From Terriglobia bacterium (GTDB lineage: Bacteria > Acidobacteriota > Terriglobia > Acidiferrales > UBA7541), in assembly GCA_020073485.1 (NCBI GenBank), contig JAIQFB010000019.1, positions 62,001 to 126,000 on the forward strand: a DNA stretch of 64,000 nucleotides, in the 5' to 3' direction. A program made the translations under genes and the position numbers. The number at the start of each line of letters is the position of its first letter. The first letter of the stretch is position 1. The notes under the pieces are model-generated. The model had not been told where the DNA came from, ran no database searches, and saw only the letters and a list, made by a program, of their open reading frames with translations. Below, one piece after another: positions 10,494-18,836 of the stretch.

Positions 10494-10694
10494 ATGCCTG
10501 AACCACTGCCTGAACATCAAAAGACGCAGTTGATCGTGCGTTCTCCCCTTTCCACCGACGGATTCGTCTCGATTTATTTTTCGAGTCCGGACGGAAGGCT
10601 GATGAGCGAAGAGGAGTGGTGGAATCTGCGGCAGCTCATCGAGCTGACCAATCGTGTCTGTGTCAAGCAGCAGGCGCACGCGCAGTCGGCCTAG
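10494..10694 (+). CDS. Small hypothetical protein
   Basis: A 66-residue protein with a good ribosome site (GGAGGT 7 nt before ATG). It contains a strand-like part (LIVRSPLSTDGFVSIYFSSPDG) and a helix with SEEEWWNLRQLIEL. There is no signal peptide, cysteine motif or membrane helix. Its 3' end overlaps the convergent methyltransferase gene by 32 nt. I do not recognise a family; the strong Shine-Dalgarno and balanced composition are the evidence for a real gene. Confidence 0.6.
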   Translation: MPEPLPEHQKTQLIVRSPLSTDGFVSIYFSSPDGRLMSEEEWWNLRQLIELTNRVCVKQQAHAQSA

Positions 10695-11535
10695 GGAAAT
10701 TCCCGCCGGGGCGCTGGGTGCGGAATCGGAAGGCCGCCACGCGGTCGGAAGCGGCGCCGTAGGGATCGGCCTGCTGGTCGGCTTCGTCCATTTGGATTTG
10801 CGCGTTCCACAATAATTCAAAGTTGCCGTTCTTTGTCAGCGTGTCCGCGCAGGCGGGATTGACGTAGAGCAAATCTACCAGTCCGGGGCCGGACGCCGCC
10901 AAGCTGGCAAGTCTAGCCGCCAGTTTCTCCACCAATTCGCATTCAAATGGATTATTGAGATAAACCAGCAGCGGCGCGCGAGGCCAGCGAAAATCCAGGG
11001 CGTCCTGCTCAAGAACGCGAATTTTTCCGCGCGAACGAGTCGTGCGCTTCCAGATGATTATATTCCGCCGCGCGATGCGCGCCAGTTCCTCATTCAACTC
11101 CACGCCGATCACTTTGCGAAAGGGCGACTCGGCCGCCAGAAGCAGGGCGCGGCCCTTGCCGGCTCCCACATCCACGAACGTGTAGGCTTCCAAGCGCGAG
11201 GTAGAGGAAAGAAGAGTCTCGCGCCAGCGGCGGCACGCTACGCGGAACACGGACGGTCCAACGGCGGAATAGCCGTTGTTCATGGCATCGCTCGTCGCGC
11301 CGCCGCGGAGGTCGTCTGGACTAAGGTAGCCTCCCGTGTCGGTCCCGTATTTCCGGTCGAACGGGTGCAGAGCATTCCGGTTGGGCGCGATTTTAGGTGC
11401 TCTGGCCAACGCGTGTGCGTCCTCCCCCTTTGAACTGCATTTTTCAATTATCGCAGATGTGAACGAGAGCTGGCACGCGAGGAACACCGAAAAGCTGTCC
11501 GCCCTAAAAGCGGCCGGTTCACCGTGAGCGTTCAC
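10663..11535 (-). CDS. Class I SAM-dependent methyltransferase
   Basis: Up to 290 residues. The SAM-binding motif I is FVDVGAGKGRALLLAAE near residue 118. Motif II is VIGVELNEELARIARRN, with an acidic motif III-like LEQDALDF and a PLLVYLNNPF strand (motif IV). The pattern resembles small unassigned methyltransferases whose homologues begin near HPFDRKYGTDTGG (about residue 57). The GTG start at 11535 is therefore uncertain and the true start may lie up to 50 codons downstream. The substrate is unknown. It reads away from the RND operon and converges on the small gene at 10494. Confidence 0.8.
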   Translation of the reverse strand: MNAHGEPAAFRADSFSVFLACQLSFTSAIIEKCSSKGEDAHALARAPKIAPNRNALHPFDRKYGTDTGGYLSPDDLRGGATSDAMNNGYSAVGPSVFRVACRRWRETLLSSTSRLEAYTFVDVGAGKGRALLLAAESPFRKVIGVELNEELARIARRNIIIWKRTTRSRGKIRVLEQDALDFRWPRAPLLVYLNNPFECELVEKLAARLASLAASGPGLVDLLYVNPACADTLTKNGNFELLWNAQIQMDEADQQADPYGAASDRVAAFRFRTQRPGGNFPRPTARAPAA

Positions 11536-11590
11536 CGTGAACGGCCTCTACAAAATTAAACCCTCCGGTGCATTGTGATTTCGTAGAGGC

Positions 11591-11621
11591 CTCTCTATCC
11601 CGCGCTCTTTGGGATGGAGAG
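11591..11621. other. Stem-loop in divergent promoter region
   Basis: An 11-bp stem CTCTCTATCCC / GGGATGGAGAG (one T-G wobble) with a 9-nt loop, followed by CGCTTTTCTT. A second pair, GGCCTCTAC near 11550 and GTAGAGGCC near 11583, lies beside it. Both lie between genes that diverge, so a role as a normal terminator is unlikely. They are more like interspersed palindromes. Confidence 0.45.
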
Positions 11622-11736
11622 GGCGCTTTTCTTGTCCTGCGGATTCGTGTTACGCCTATCTCCTTAAAGTTCAGCATATTACGACAAGATTAGAGGGGGC
11701 AAAAAATGTATGACTCCAAATTGGTTTGAAACATCT

Positions 11737-11749
11737 GATACAAGGTATC
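11737..11749. promoter_or_regulatory. Candidate operator upstream of the RND efflux operon
   Basis: The perfect dyad GATAC-AAG-GTATC sits 53 nt before the start of the efflux adaptor gene in an AT-rich stretch. TetR-family repressors often bind similar short dyads in front of RND pump operons. No regulator gene is adjacent, so this is inference from symmetry and position alone. Confidence 0.4.
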
Positions 11750-11801
11750 GTACTATCTAAAAGGGTTGGGAATTAACCTTCCGCGAAACGACAGGTGATT
11801 G

Positions 11802-12929
11802 ATGTTGCGTCTGGAAAAGCTACTCGTTTTGCTATGCGGTTCGGCCTTGCTGCTATCGGGCTGCGCAAAGAAGGATCCACCGGCGCTGGAGCGGCCGCCA
11901 TCGCCGGTGATCGTGACCCCAGCGGTCACGGCCAATGTGCCTGTCTATCTCGACGAAGTGGGGCGCAGTGTCGCTCGGGAAGTGGTGTCGGTGCAGCCGG
12001 AAGTTTCCGGACGAATCACGGAGATACGCTTCACGGACGGCGCGGACCTGAAGAAGGGCGACCCGCTGTTTACGATCGACCCGCGGCCCTTCCAGGCGCA
12101 ACTTGACGCCGCCGAAGCCAACCTGGTGCAGTCCAAGGCGGCGCTGGACTTCGCGAAAATTCAGTTTGCGCGCGTGCAGGACCTAGTGGAATCCAAGGCA
12201 ATCGCCCGCCAGGATTACGATACCCGGAAAAACGCCGTGGACGTGGGCGAGGCGCAGGTCCGGCAAAATGAGGCCGCGGTCGAATCCGCACGCTTGAATC
12301 TGGAGTACACCGCGATCCGCTCGCCCATCGACGGCCGCGCGGGACACAGGCTGGTGGACGTGGGGAACGTGGTCACCGCCAATTCCACGACGCTGCTGAC
12401 CATCGAGCGGCTGGACCCCATCTATGCCGATTTCACCGTGACCGAAAACGATCTCCCTGCCGTGCAGCGCAATGCGCGCGGCGGCGAACTAAAAGTCGAA
12501 GTGCGCATTCCCGATGAGCCGGATAAACCGGTCGTGGGGCGCCTCACTTTCCTCGACAACTCCGTGCAGGCTTCGAGCGGCACGGTCATGCTCCGCGCCA
12601 CGGTCCCGAACGCGGATCACCGCCTGTGGCCCGGACAATTTGTGAACGTGCGTCTGGTGCTGGCGACCTTGCCGAAAGCCGTGCTTGTTCCCGTGACTGC
12701 GACCCAGGATTCGGCCAAGGGCCCGTTCGTCTACGTCGTAAAGCAGGATTCGACCGCCGAATTGCGGATCGTGAAACTCGGGCAGCGGCAAGGCGATCTG
12801 ATCGTGGTGGAACAGGGGATTCAACCCGGCGAGCGTGTGGTCGTCACCGGGCAACTCGGCGTGATGCCCGGCGCGAAGGTCCGCGTGGATGCGGCGCCTG
12901 CGGCGGGGCCGGCGGCGGGACAATCATGA
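11802..12929 (+). CDS. RND efflux periplasmic adaptor lipoprotein (AcrA/MexA type)
   Basis: A 375-residue membrane-fusion protein. The lipobox LLLSGC makes Cys21 the lipidated residue. The biotinyl-lipoyl-like domain (VSVQPEVSGRITEIRFTDGADLKKGDPLFTID) is followed by a helical hairpin (QAQLDAAEANLVQSKAALDF through EAAVESARLNLEYT) and the second lipoyl half (IRSPIDGRAG). Beta-barrel and membrane-proximal domains come last. It links the inner-membrane pump to the outer-membrane channel. ATG 11802 is preferred over the TTG one codon upstream. The last codon overlaps the pump gene by ATGA. Confidence 0.94.
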   Translation: MLRLEKLLVLLCGSALLLSGCAKKDPPALERPPSPVIVTPAVTANVPVYLDEVGRSVAREVVSVQPEVSGRITEIRFTDGADLKKGDPLFTIDPRPFQAQLDAAEANLVQSKAALDFAKIQFARVQDLVESKAIARQDYDTRKNAVDVGEAQVRQNEAAVESARLNLEYTAIRSPIDGRAGHRLVDVGNVVTANSTTLLTIERLDPIYADFTVTENDLPAVQRNARGGELKVEVRIPDEPDKPVVGRLTFLDNSVQASSGTVMLRATVPNADHRLWPGQFVNVRLVLATLPKAVLVPVTATQDSAKGPFVYVVKQDSTAELRIVKLGQRQGDLIVVEQGIQPGERVVVTGQLGVMPGAKVRVDAAPAAGPAAGQS

Positions 12930-15900
12930 ACCTTTCCGAACCATTCATCCGGCGTCCCGTCATGACGGCTGTTCTGACCGTCTCCGCCATCGTTTTCGGC
13001 GTGCTGAGTTACAGGACCCTTCCGGTGAACGACCTGCCCGTCGTGGATTATCCCGTCATCTCGGTGCAGGCAAGTTATCCCGGAGCCAGCCCGGACACGG
13101 TGGCGAACAACATCGCCACGCCGCTCGAACGGCAATTCATGCAGATCAATGGGCTGGAGCTGGTGACTTCGTCCAGCACGCAAGGCCACGTGAATTTCAC
13201 GCTTCAATTTGCATTGGACAAGAGCATTGACGCGGCCGCCACGGACGTGCAGACGGCCATTTCTCAGGCGACCGGCAGCTTGCCCACCGATCTGCCCTCG
13301 CCGCCAACCTACAGCAAGACAAATCCGAACGACCAGCCAATCCTGTACATCGCGCTGACCAGCGATTCGGTCACCATGGGACAGCTTTACGATTATGGCG
13401 CCACGCAGGTCGGGCAGCGCATCAGCATCCTGCCGGGAGTGAGCAGCGTCAACGTGTTCGGCACGAAATCCGCGATCCGCATCAAGGTTGATCCTTCCGC
13501 CATGTGGGCGCGCGGAATTTCCATTGACGACCTGACCGCGGCAGTGAAAAACGGCACCAGCTATACCGGCGCGGGACAATTCGACAGCCCCTCGGGGACC
13601 GCACTGCTTCGCCCCAACGGACAACTCGACACCGCTCAGGACTACGGAAATCTGATCGTCAGCAGCACCAACGGCGCGCCTGTGTATCTGCATGATATCG
13701 CGAAGGTGGAAAACACCGTCCAGGACGAACGGATCAAGATGAAGTTCTGGGTGCGCGGGTATGGGGAGCCCGCGGCCACGGTGGTCGTCGCCGTCAACCG
13801 CCAAGCGGGATCCAACGCCGTCGCGGTGGCCAAGAGCGTCAAAGATCTGTTGCCGATCATCAGCGCGGAACTTCCGGGATCGGTGCGCGTGACGCCGATC
13901 TACGACCGTTCGCAGACCATCGTCAATTCTGTCGCCGACGTGCAGGCGACGCTTCTGATCGCATTCGTGCTGGTCGTCGCCGTCATTTTCATATTCCTCG
14001 GCCGCGCCACCGACACACTGATTCCCGCCGTGGCCCTTCCGCTCTCGCTGCTGCTGACATTTATGGCCATGCGGGCGTTCGGATATAGCCTGGACAATTT
14101 ATCGCTGATGGCGCTGACGCTGGCCATCGGATTTCTGGTGGACGACGCCATCGTGTTCCTGGAAAACACGGTGCGGCTGATGGAACGAGGGCTGGACGCG
14201 CTGCAGGCGACGCTGGAAAGTGCGCGCGAAATCAGTTTCACGATTTTGTCGATGACCGTGTCGCTGGCGGCCGTGTTTTTCCCGCTGGTGTTCATGTCCG
14301 GCTTGGTCGGCAGAATTTTCCGGGAGTTCGCCATCACTATCGTTGTGGCGATCATCGCTTCGGGACTTGTGTCGTTGACGCTGACGCCGCTGATGTGCGC
14401 CCGGCTGCTCAAGCCGCGGGGACATGGCATCAAACAGAATTTTGTGGAGCGGATGACCGGACGCATCGAACAGAGCGTCCTGCGCGTCTATGGCAAATCG
14501 CTCTGGTGGTTCCTGCGGCACCGCTGGATATCGGCGCTGATCTGGGCGGGCTGCATGGCCGGCACAATTTTGCTGTTTGCCGCCGTTCCCAAGGCCTTCC
14601 TGCCTGTGGGCGACAGCAGTTTTGTCTGGGGCGTCATGATCGGCAAGGAAGGTTCCTCGCCGCAGCAAATGCGCGCCCTGCAAGATCAGGCGGCGGTGGC
14701 CATGCGCGACGACCCGGCCGTGGGCGCGACCTTCACACTGACCGGAAACAGCAGTTTCCTGGCATCGAACCAAGGCTTGCTGCTCGCGTTTCTTTATCCT
14801 CCGCAGGTGCGGCCCCCGATTCAGGGCGTGGTCGGAAAAATGATGGGCAGGCTCGGCGCGATTCCCGGCGTTTTTTCATTCCTTCGGCCCATGCCGGTGC
14901 TGAACATCAGTACGGGCGCGACCAACCAGAATCAGGGGCAATACGCCTACTCGCTTTCCGGAGTGAATTCGGATCAGGTGTACGATGTTGCGCAAAAGTT
15001 CGTCGCACGGCTCCGCGAGTACCCCGGATTTGCCACGGTCTCGTCGGACTTTTTTCACAGCACGCCCAACCTGGAGATCAACATCCGCCGCGACCAGGCG
15101 CGCATTTACGGCGTTTCGGAAACCCGGATCCTGAACCTGTTGCGCAACGCCTATTCGCAGAATTATCTCTACCTGATCAAGAAACCCGAGGACCAGTATC
15201 AAGTCATTCTGGAAGTTCAGGATTCCGAACGCGCCAAGCCCGGCGATCTTTCGTTGCTGTACATCCGTTCGGACGACGGGAAAAATCTGGTGCCGCTCAA
15301 TGCGCTGGTCACCTGGAACACTTCGCTGGGCGCGCAGACCGTGAATCACCTGAACCAGTTCACCAGCGTCACGGTGTTCTTCAACCTGAAGCCGGAAGTG
15401 GCTATTGGCGACGCCACCGATTTCATCAACAAGGCGGAGAAAGATATCGTGCCGCCGACGATGCGCGCAAGCTTGCAGGGAGAGGCGCTGACGTTTCGCG
15501 ATACCGTGCGCGACCTGACCATCCTGATGGCGCTCGCCGTGTTCGTCATGTACGTGATCCTGGCGATCTTGTATGAAAGCTACGTACATCCGCTGACCGT
15601 GCTTTCCACGCTGCCCACGGCTCTGGTCGGAGGATTGCTTACCCTATTTATTTTTGGCGAGCAGGCGTCGCTGTACGCGTTCGTCGGTATGTTCATGCTC
15701 ATGGGCATCGTGAAGAAAAACGGCATCATGATCGTCGATTTCGCGCGGCAGCGCGTGGATGCCGGAGAAACGGCCGAGCAGGCCATTCACGACGCGAGCC
15801 TAGACCGCTTCCGCCCGATCCTCATGACCACGCTCGCAGCAGTGATCGGCGCCGTGCCCATCGCTGCCGGCTACGGAGCCGATGGCGCTTCACGCCGCCC

Positions 15901-16093
15901 GCTGGGCATGGTAATTGTCGGCGGGCTGGTGGTCTCCCAATTCATCACGCTGTATGTGACGCCGGTAATTTATTTGTACCTCGAAGAATTCCAAGAGAAG
16001 GTGTTGAACCGGACTTCGTTCTTTCACTCGGGACACTCTCAAATTCCCTCCTCGGGCGGCAGGGTCACGGTCCAGGACGGGGTCGCGGATTAG
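12926..16093 (+). CDS. RND multidrug efflux pump, inner-membrane subunit (AcrB/MexF type)
   Basis: A 1055-residue pump, normal for the family. It begins NLSEPFIRRPVMTAVLTV, the usual first membrane helix. The intramembrane proton-relay residues are in LTLAIGFLVDDAIVFLEN (TM4, near residue 400), and the TM10-12 block ends with GIVKKNGIMIVDFARQR. Two large periplasmic loops carry the porter and docking domains. It probably exports hydrophobic compounds by proton exchange. The KKNGI/VDFA motif and the N-terminus resemble the MdtB/MdtC-like HAE-1 branch more than AcrB proper. Translationally coupled to the adaptor (ATGA) and followed by the channel gene after 6 nt. Confidence 0.95.
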   Translation: MNLSEPFIRRPVMTAVLTVSAIVFGVLSYRTLPVNDLPVVDYPVISVQASYPGASPDTVANNIATPLERQFMQINGLELVTSSSTQGHVNFTLQFALDKSIDAAATDVQTAISQATGSLPTDLPSPPTYSKTNPNDQPILYIALTSDSVTMGQLYDYGATQVGQRISILPGVSSVNVFGTKSAIRIKVDPSAMWARGISIDDLTAAVKNGTSYTGAGQFDSPSGTALLRPNGQLDTAQDYGNLIVSSTNGAPVYLHDIAKVENTVQDERIKMKFWVRGYGEPAATVVVAVNRQAGSNAVAVAKSVKDLLPIISAELPGSVRVTPIYDRSQTIVNSVADVQATLLIAFVLVVAVIFIFLGRATDTLIPAVALPLSLLLTFMAMRAFGYSLDNLSLMALTLAIGFLVDDAIVFLENTVRLMERGLDALQATLESAREISFTILSMTVSLAAVFFPLVFMSGLVGRIFREFAITIVVAIIASGLVSLTLTPLMCARLLKPRGHGIKQNFVERMTGRIEQSVLRVYGKSLWWFLRHRWISALIWAGCMAGTILLFAAVPKAFLPVGDSSFVWGVMIGKEGSSPQQMRALQDQAAVAMRDDPAVGATFTLTGNSSFLASNQGLLLAFLYPPQVRPPIQGVVGKMMGRLGAIPGVFSFLRPMPVLNISTGATNQNQGQYAYSLSGVNSDQVYDVAQKFVARLREYPGFATVSSDFFHSTPNLEINIRRDQARIYGVSETRILNLLRNAYSQNYLYLIKKPEDQYQVILEVQDSERAKPGDLSLLYIRSDDGKNLVPLNALVTWNTSLGAQTVNHLNQFTSVTVFFNLKPEVAIGDATDFINKAEKDIVPPTMRASLQGEALTFRDTVRDLTILMALAVFVMYVILAILYESYVHPLTVLSTLPTALVGGLLTLFIFGEQASLYAFVGMFMLMGIVKKNGIMIVDFARQRVDAGETAEQAIHDASLDRFRPILMTTLAAVIGAVPIAAGYGADGASRRPLGMVIVGGLVVSQFITLYVTPVIYLYLEEFQEKVLNRTSFFHSGHSQIPSSGGRVTVQDGVAD

Positions 16094-16099
16094 CATCCC

Positions 16100-17530
16100 A
16101 TGAAAAAATTATCCGCAATTTTTCGTGTCGCTCGATTTCTCGTCATTCCTTTCTGCGCGGTGTTGCTCTTTCTAAGCGGCTGCGCCGTAGGGCCGAAGTA
16201 CAGTAGGCCGTCCGTTGATGTTCCCGGCACGTATCGCGGAGTTTCGGTAGAGGAAGCGACGAAACCCGCCACTGCGTCGCTTGGCGAGCAGAAATGGGGC
16301 GATGTATTTCAAGATCCGCAACTGCAGGAATTGATCCGGACGGCGCTCAAGCAGAATTATGACGCGCGAATCGCGGCCACTCGAGTTCTGGAAGCGCAGG
16401 CGCAGGTGGGCATCACGCGCGCGGATCAATATCCGACCGTGAACGGCGTGGGCACCGGCACGAATCTGCGCAGCGCTGCGCAAGGCCCCATCCCGACGTT
16501 CGAGTTCACTTTCGGGCGCATCATCGCATCGGCCAACTGGGACCTCGATTTCTGGGGCAAGTACCGCCGCGCGACCGAGGCGGCGCGCGCGGAATTGCTG
16601 GCGACCGACTGGGCTCGCCAGGAAGTGAACGCCACGCTGGTCGCCAGCGTCGCCGCCGCATATTTTCAGCTTCGCGAACAGGATCTGGAACTCGAAATTT
16701 CCAAACGCGCCCTGGCCTCCCGCAAGGAATCGCTGGAGCTGACCAAGACGTTGGAAGAACACGGCATCAGTACAATTCTCGATGTGCGGCAAGCCGAACA
16801 GCTCGTCTACACCGCCGCGGCGGGGATTGCCGACCTGGAGCGCCGCATCGGGCAGCAGGAAGATTTGCTGAGCGTCCTCGTGGGAAATAATCCCGGCCCC
16901 ATCACGCCGCGCGGCAAGGAACTTGTCGATCAGCCGCACGCGCCGACGGTTCCGGCCGGGCTTCCCTCCGCACTTTTGGAACGCCGCCCGGACATTCGCG
17001 AGTCCGAGCAGCTCCTGGTCGCGGCCAACGCCCGCATCGGCGTCGCGCGCGCCGCCTATTTTCCGGACATAAACCTGACGGCAGCGCCCGGCTTCCAGAG
17101 TTCGGCGCTGCAGACCCTGTTCAACGGCTCGTCCGGCCTGTGGACGTTCGCCGGAACCGTCACGCAGCCGATCTTCACCGCCGGAAAACTGCGCTCGAAC
17201 GTGCGTCTGGCAGAGGCGCAGCAGCAGGAAGCCGTCCTGACCTATCAACAAACGATTCAAGGCGCGTTTCGCGATGTTTCCGACTCCCTGATCGCCTACC
17301 AGAAAAACGCGGAATTCCGCGCGCAGCAGGAGTTGCTGGCAAACTCCGCGCAGGACGCCGCGCAGCTTTCCGAACAGCGTTACAAGGCCGGCACCACGAA
17401 TTACCTCGAAGTGCTGACCAGCGAAACGAACTACTTGTCCGCCGACCTCGGCCTCGCCCAAGCCCGCCTCAACGAACTTCTCGCCCTGGTGCAAATCTAC
17501 AAAGCGCTCGGCGGCGGGTGGGAGCAGTAG
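16100..17530 (+). CDS. RND efflux outer-membrane lipoprotein (NodT/OprM family)
   Basis: A 476-residue TolC-fold protein with lipobox FLSGC (Cys28), then the family hallmark AVGPKYSRP. Two OEP repeats follow: the first with WDLDFWGKYRRATEAARAEL near residue 150, the second with PSALLERRPDIRESEQLLVAANARIGVARAAYFPDINLTA near 295-335 (shown in shorter blocks by position). It forms the trimeric exit duct. Third gene of the efflux operon; its stop codon lies inside the palindrome at 17527-17602. Confidence 0.94.
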   Translation: MKKLSAIFRVARFLVIPFCAVLLFLSGCAVGPKYSRPSVDVPGTYRGVSVEEATKPATASLGEQKWGDVFQDPQLQELIRTALKQNYDARIAATRVLEAQAQVGITRADQYPTVNGVGTGTNLRSAAQGPIPTFEFTFGRIIASANWDLDFWGKYRRATEAARAELLATDWARQEVNATLVASVAAAYFQLREQDLELEISKRALASRKESLELTKTLEEHGISTILDVRQAEQLVYTAAAGIADLERRIGQQEDLLSVLVGNNPGPITPRGKELVDQPHAPTVPAGLPSALLERRPDIRESEQLLVAANARIGVARAAYFPDINLTAAPGFQSSALQTLFNGSSGLWTFAGTVTQPIFTAGKLRSNVRLAEAQQQEAVLTYQQTIQGAFRDVSDSLIAYQKNAEFRAQQELLANSAQDAAQLSEQRYKAGTTNYLEVLTSETNYLSADLGLAQARLNELLALVQIYKALGGGWEQ

Positions 17531-17602
17531 GACAGACACTCTTGTCTGTCCCCGCACGACCTTGCCTCAACTGGCAAGGACAGGCAAGAGTGTCTGTCCT
17601 AC
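17527..17602. repeat. Palindrome overlapping the channel gene stop; probable operon terminator
   Basis: The 25-bp arms 17527-17551 and 17578-17602 match at 24 of 25 positions, with a 26-nt loop that contains its own CTTGCC/GGCAAG stem. The arms begin GTAGGACAGACACTC. The left arm includes the TAG stop codon of the efflux channel gene, so the repeat ends exactly at the coding sequence. No U-tract follows. It belongs to the same style of GTAG...CTAC palindrome as those at 25339 and 37920. Confidence 0.7.
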
Positions 17603-17714
17603 CTCCTTGCCTTCCCGCTTCCATTGGCAGTAGCATGGGGCATCGGCCCTCGCCGTGGGCCGCGGGTGAAACGATTGGGACCCGCGGGCCGTCTAGTTAG
17701 GAGCACACTCCTCT

Positions 17715-18545
17715 ATGAGGCTCCTCGCACCGATTTCGGCGCTCTTGCTCCTCGGGGGCTTGAGTACTGGTCTGTTAGCTTTCCAGCGCGGCGGGTATGG
17801 TGAGGATGAGTTCGGCAATGCCCGCGAAGCCCGCACGTATTATTCCGGCGATGAAAACGGGAAAAGCGAATACTCGTGGTCACGTCTGCGCTATACGGCG
17901 GCCGGTGCAGGCGGCGGAGGGTACGGGTATGGCCGCTGGTCGAGTTGGTCGCGCGATTATCCCAAGGCCGACCGTCAATTCCTGATCGCGCTGAAGCGCC
18001 TCACTCGCATCCAGGCGCGGCCTGTCGAGCAGGTCGTGGACCTGGATAGCGACGGGCCCTCGAGCATCGAAAACTTCCCATGGGTGTACGCCGTTCAGGC
18101 GCAAACGTGGACATTCACCGAGCCCGAAGCCAAACGCATGCGCGAATATCTGCTCAAGGGCGGCTTCCTGATGGTCGACGATTTTCACGGCGCGACCGAC
18201 TGGGAACACTTCATGAACGGCATGCTGATGGTTTTCCCTGACCGCCCGGTGGAAGACCTCACCGACAAAGACGAAATTTTTCATGTCCTCTACGATTTGA
18301 CCGAGCGCTTCCAGGTCCCCGGGGAGCAGTACGTCAGCACCGGGCGCACGTACGAAAAAGACGGCTACATCCCGGAATGGCGCGGGATCAAGGACGACCG
18401 GGGCCGCGTGATGGTCGCCATCTGCCACAACATGCACCTGGGGGACGCCTGGGAGTGGGCCGACGATCCCCGCTATCCGGAGAAGTTCGCGTCGCTGGCG
18501 TTTCGGCTGGGCATCAATTACGTGATGTACGGAATGACGCACTGA
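17715..18545 (+). CDS. DUF4159 domain protein, exported
   Basis: 276 residues with an N-terminal signal (LLAPISALLLLGGLSTGLLA). A Tyr/Gly-rich low-complexity stretch follows (about residues 28-75), then the DUF4159 domain. This has an ordered run of conserved blocks (WVYAVQAQTWTFTEPEA, LLKGGFLMVDDFHGATDWEHF, and the end FRLGINYVMYGMTH) and a fold related to the glutamine-amidotransferase-like domains in the next gene. The function is unknown. Such genes regularly accompany MoxR/DUF58/vWA clusters, so a role in the same envelope machine is inferred. It is separated from the next gene by 291 nt with a large palindrome. Confidence 0.85.
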   Translation: MRLLAPISALLLLGGLSTGLLAFQRGGYGEDEFGNAREARTYYSGDENGKSEYSWSRLRYTAAGAGGGGYGYGRWSSWSRDYPKADRQFLIALKRLTRIQARPVEQVVDLDSDGPSSIENFPWVYAVQAQTWTFTEPEAKRMREYLLKGGFLMVDDFHGATDWEHFMNGMLMVFPDRPVEDLTDKDEIFHVLYDLTERFQVPGEQYVSTGRTYEKDGYIPEWRGIKDDRGRVMVAICHNMHLGDAWEWADDPRYPEKFASLAFRLGINYVMYGMTH

Positions 18546-18632
18546 GGGCGAACTTCGGGCCGCGATCCTAGCTCGTTTTTCATTCATGCACGAGTTGAGC
18601 AGTCTGCACCGTCCGCGGAGAGAGCGCTTCAC

Positions 18633-18721
18633 GTCGTCATTCCGAGCGAAGCGAGGAATCCCTCTTGTTGGCCATGTCGCCAAAAGAAAGAGGGATTCCT
18701 CGCTTCGCTCGGAATGACGAC
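18633..18721. repeat. Perfect 34-bp inverted repeat (REP/MITE-like)
   Basis: Arms 18633-18666 and 18688-18721 are exact reverse complements over 34 nt, with a 21-nt loop. The outer end reads GTCGTCATTCCGAGCGAAG. Diverged copies of the same blocks occur at about 7408-7480 and 4192-4228. It splits DUF4159 from the rest of its cluster. It may be a mobile palindromic unit that also forms a strong hairpin in RNA. The remainder of 18546-18836 holds nothing else recognisable apart from the likely promoter of the next gene. Confidence 0.85.
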
Positions 18722-18836
18722 ACATGGTAGTTTTCAGCACTCCGTGAAGCGAGCGGCGCTGGGACCCGCTGCGCTCAGAAAATCCGGAATTGGCGGATTT
18801 CCCTGGTTCGTGTAAATAGCATCACAAGATACGGCT

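Noticed and set aside
16172-17557. 461-codon open frame antisense to the efflux channel gene
   Set aside because: A shadow of the OprM-type gene with biased composition and no family features.
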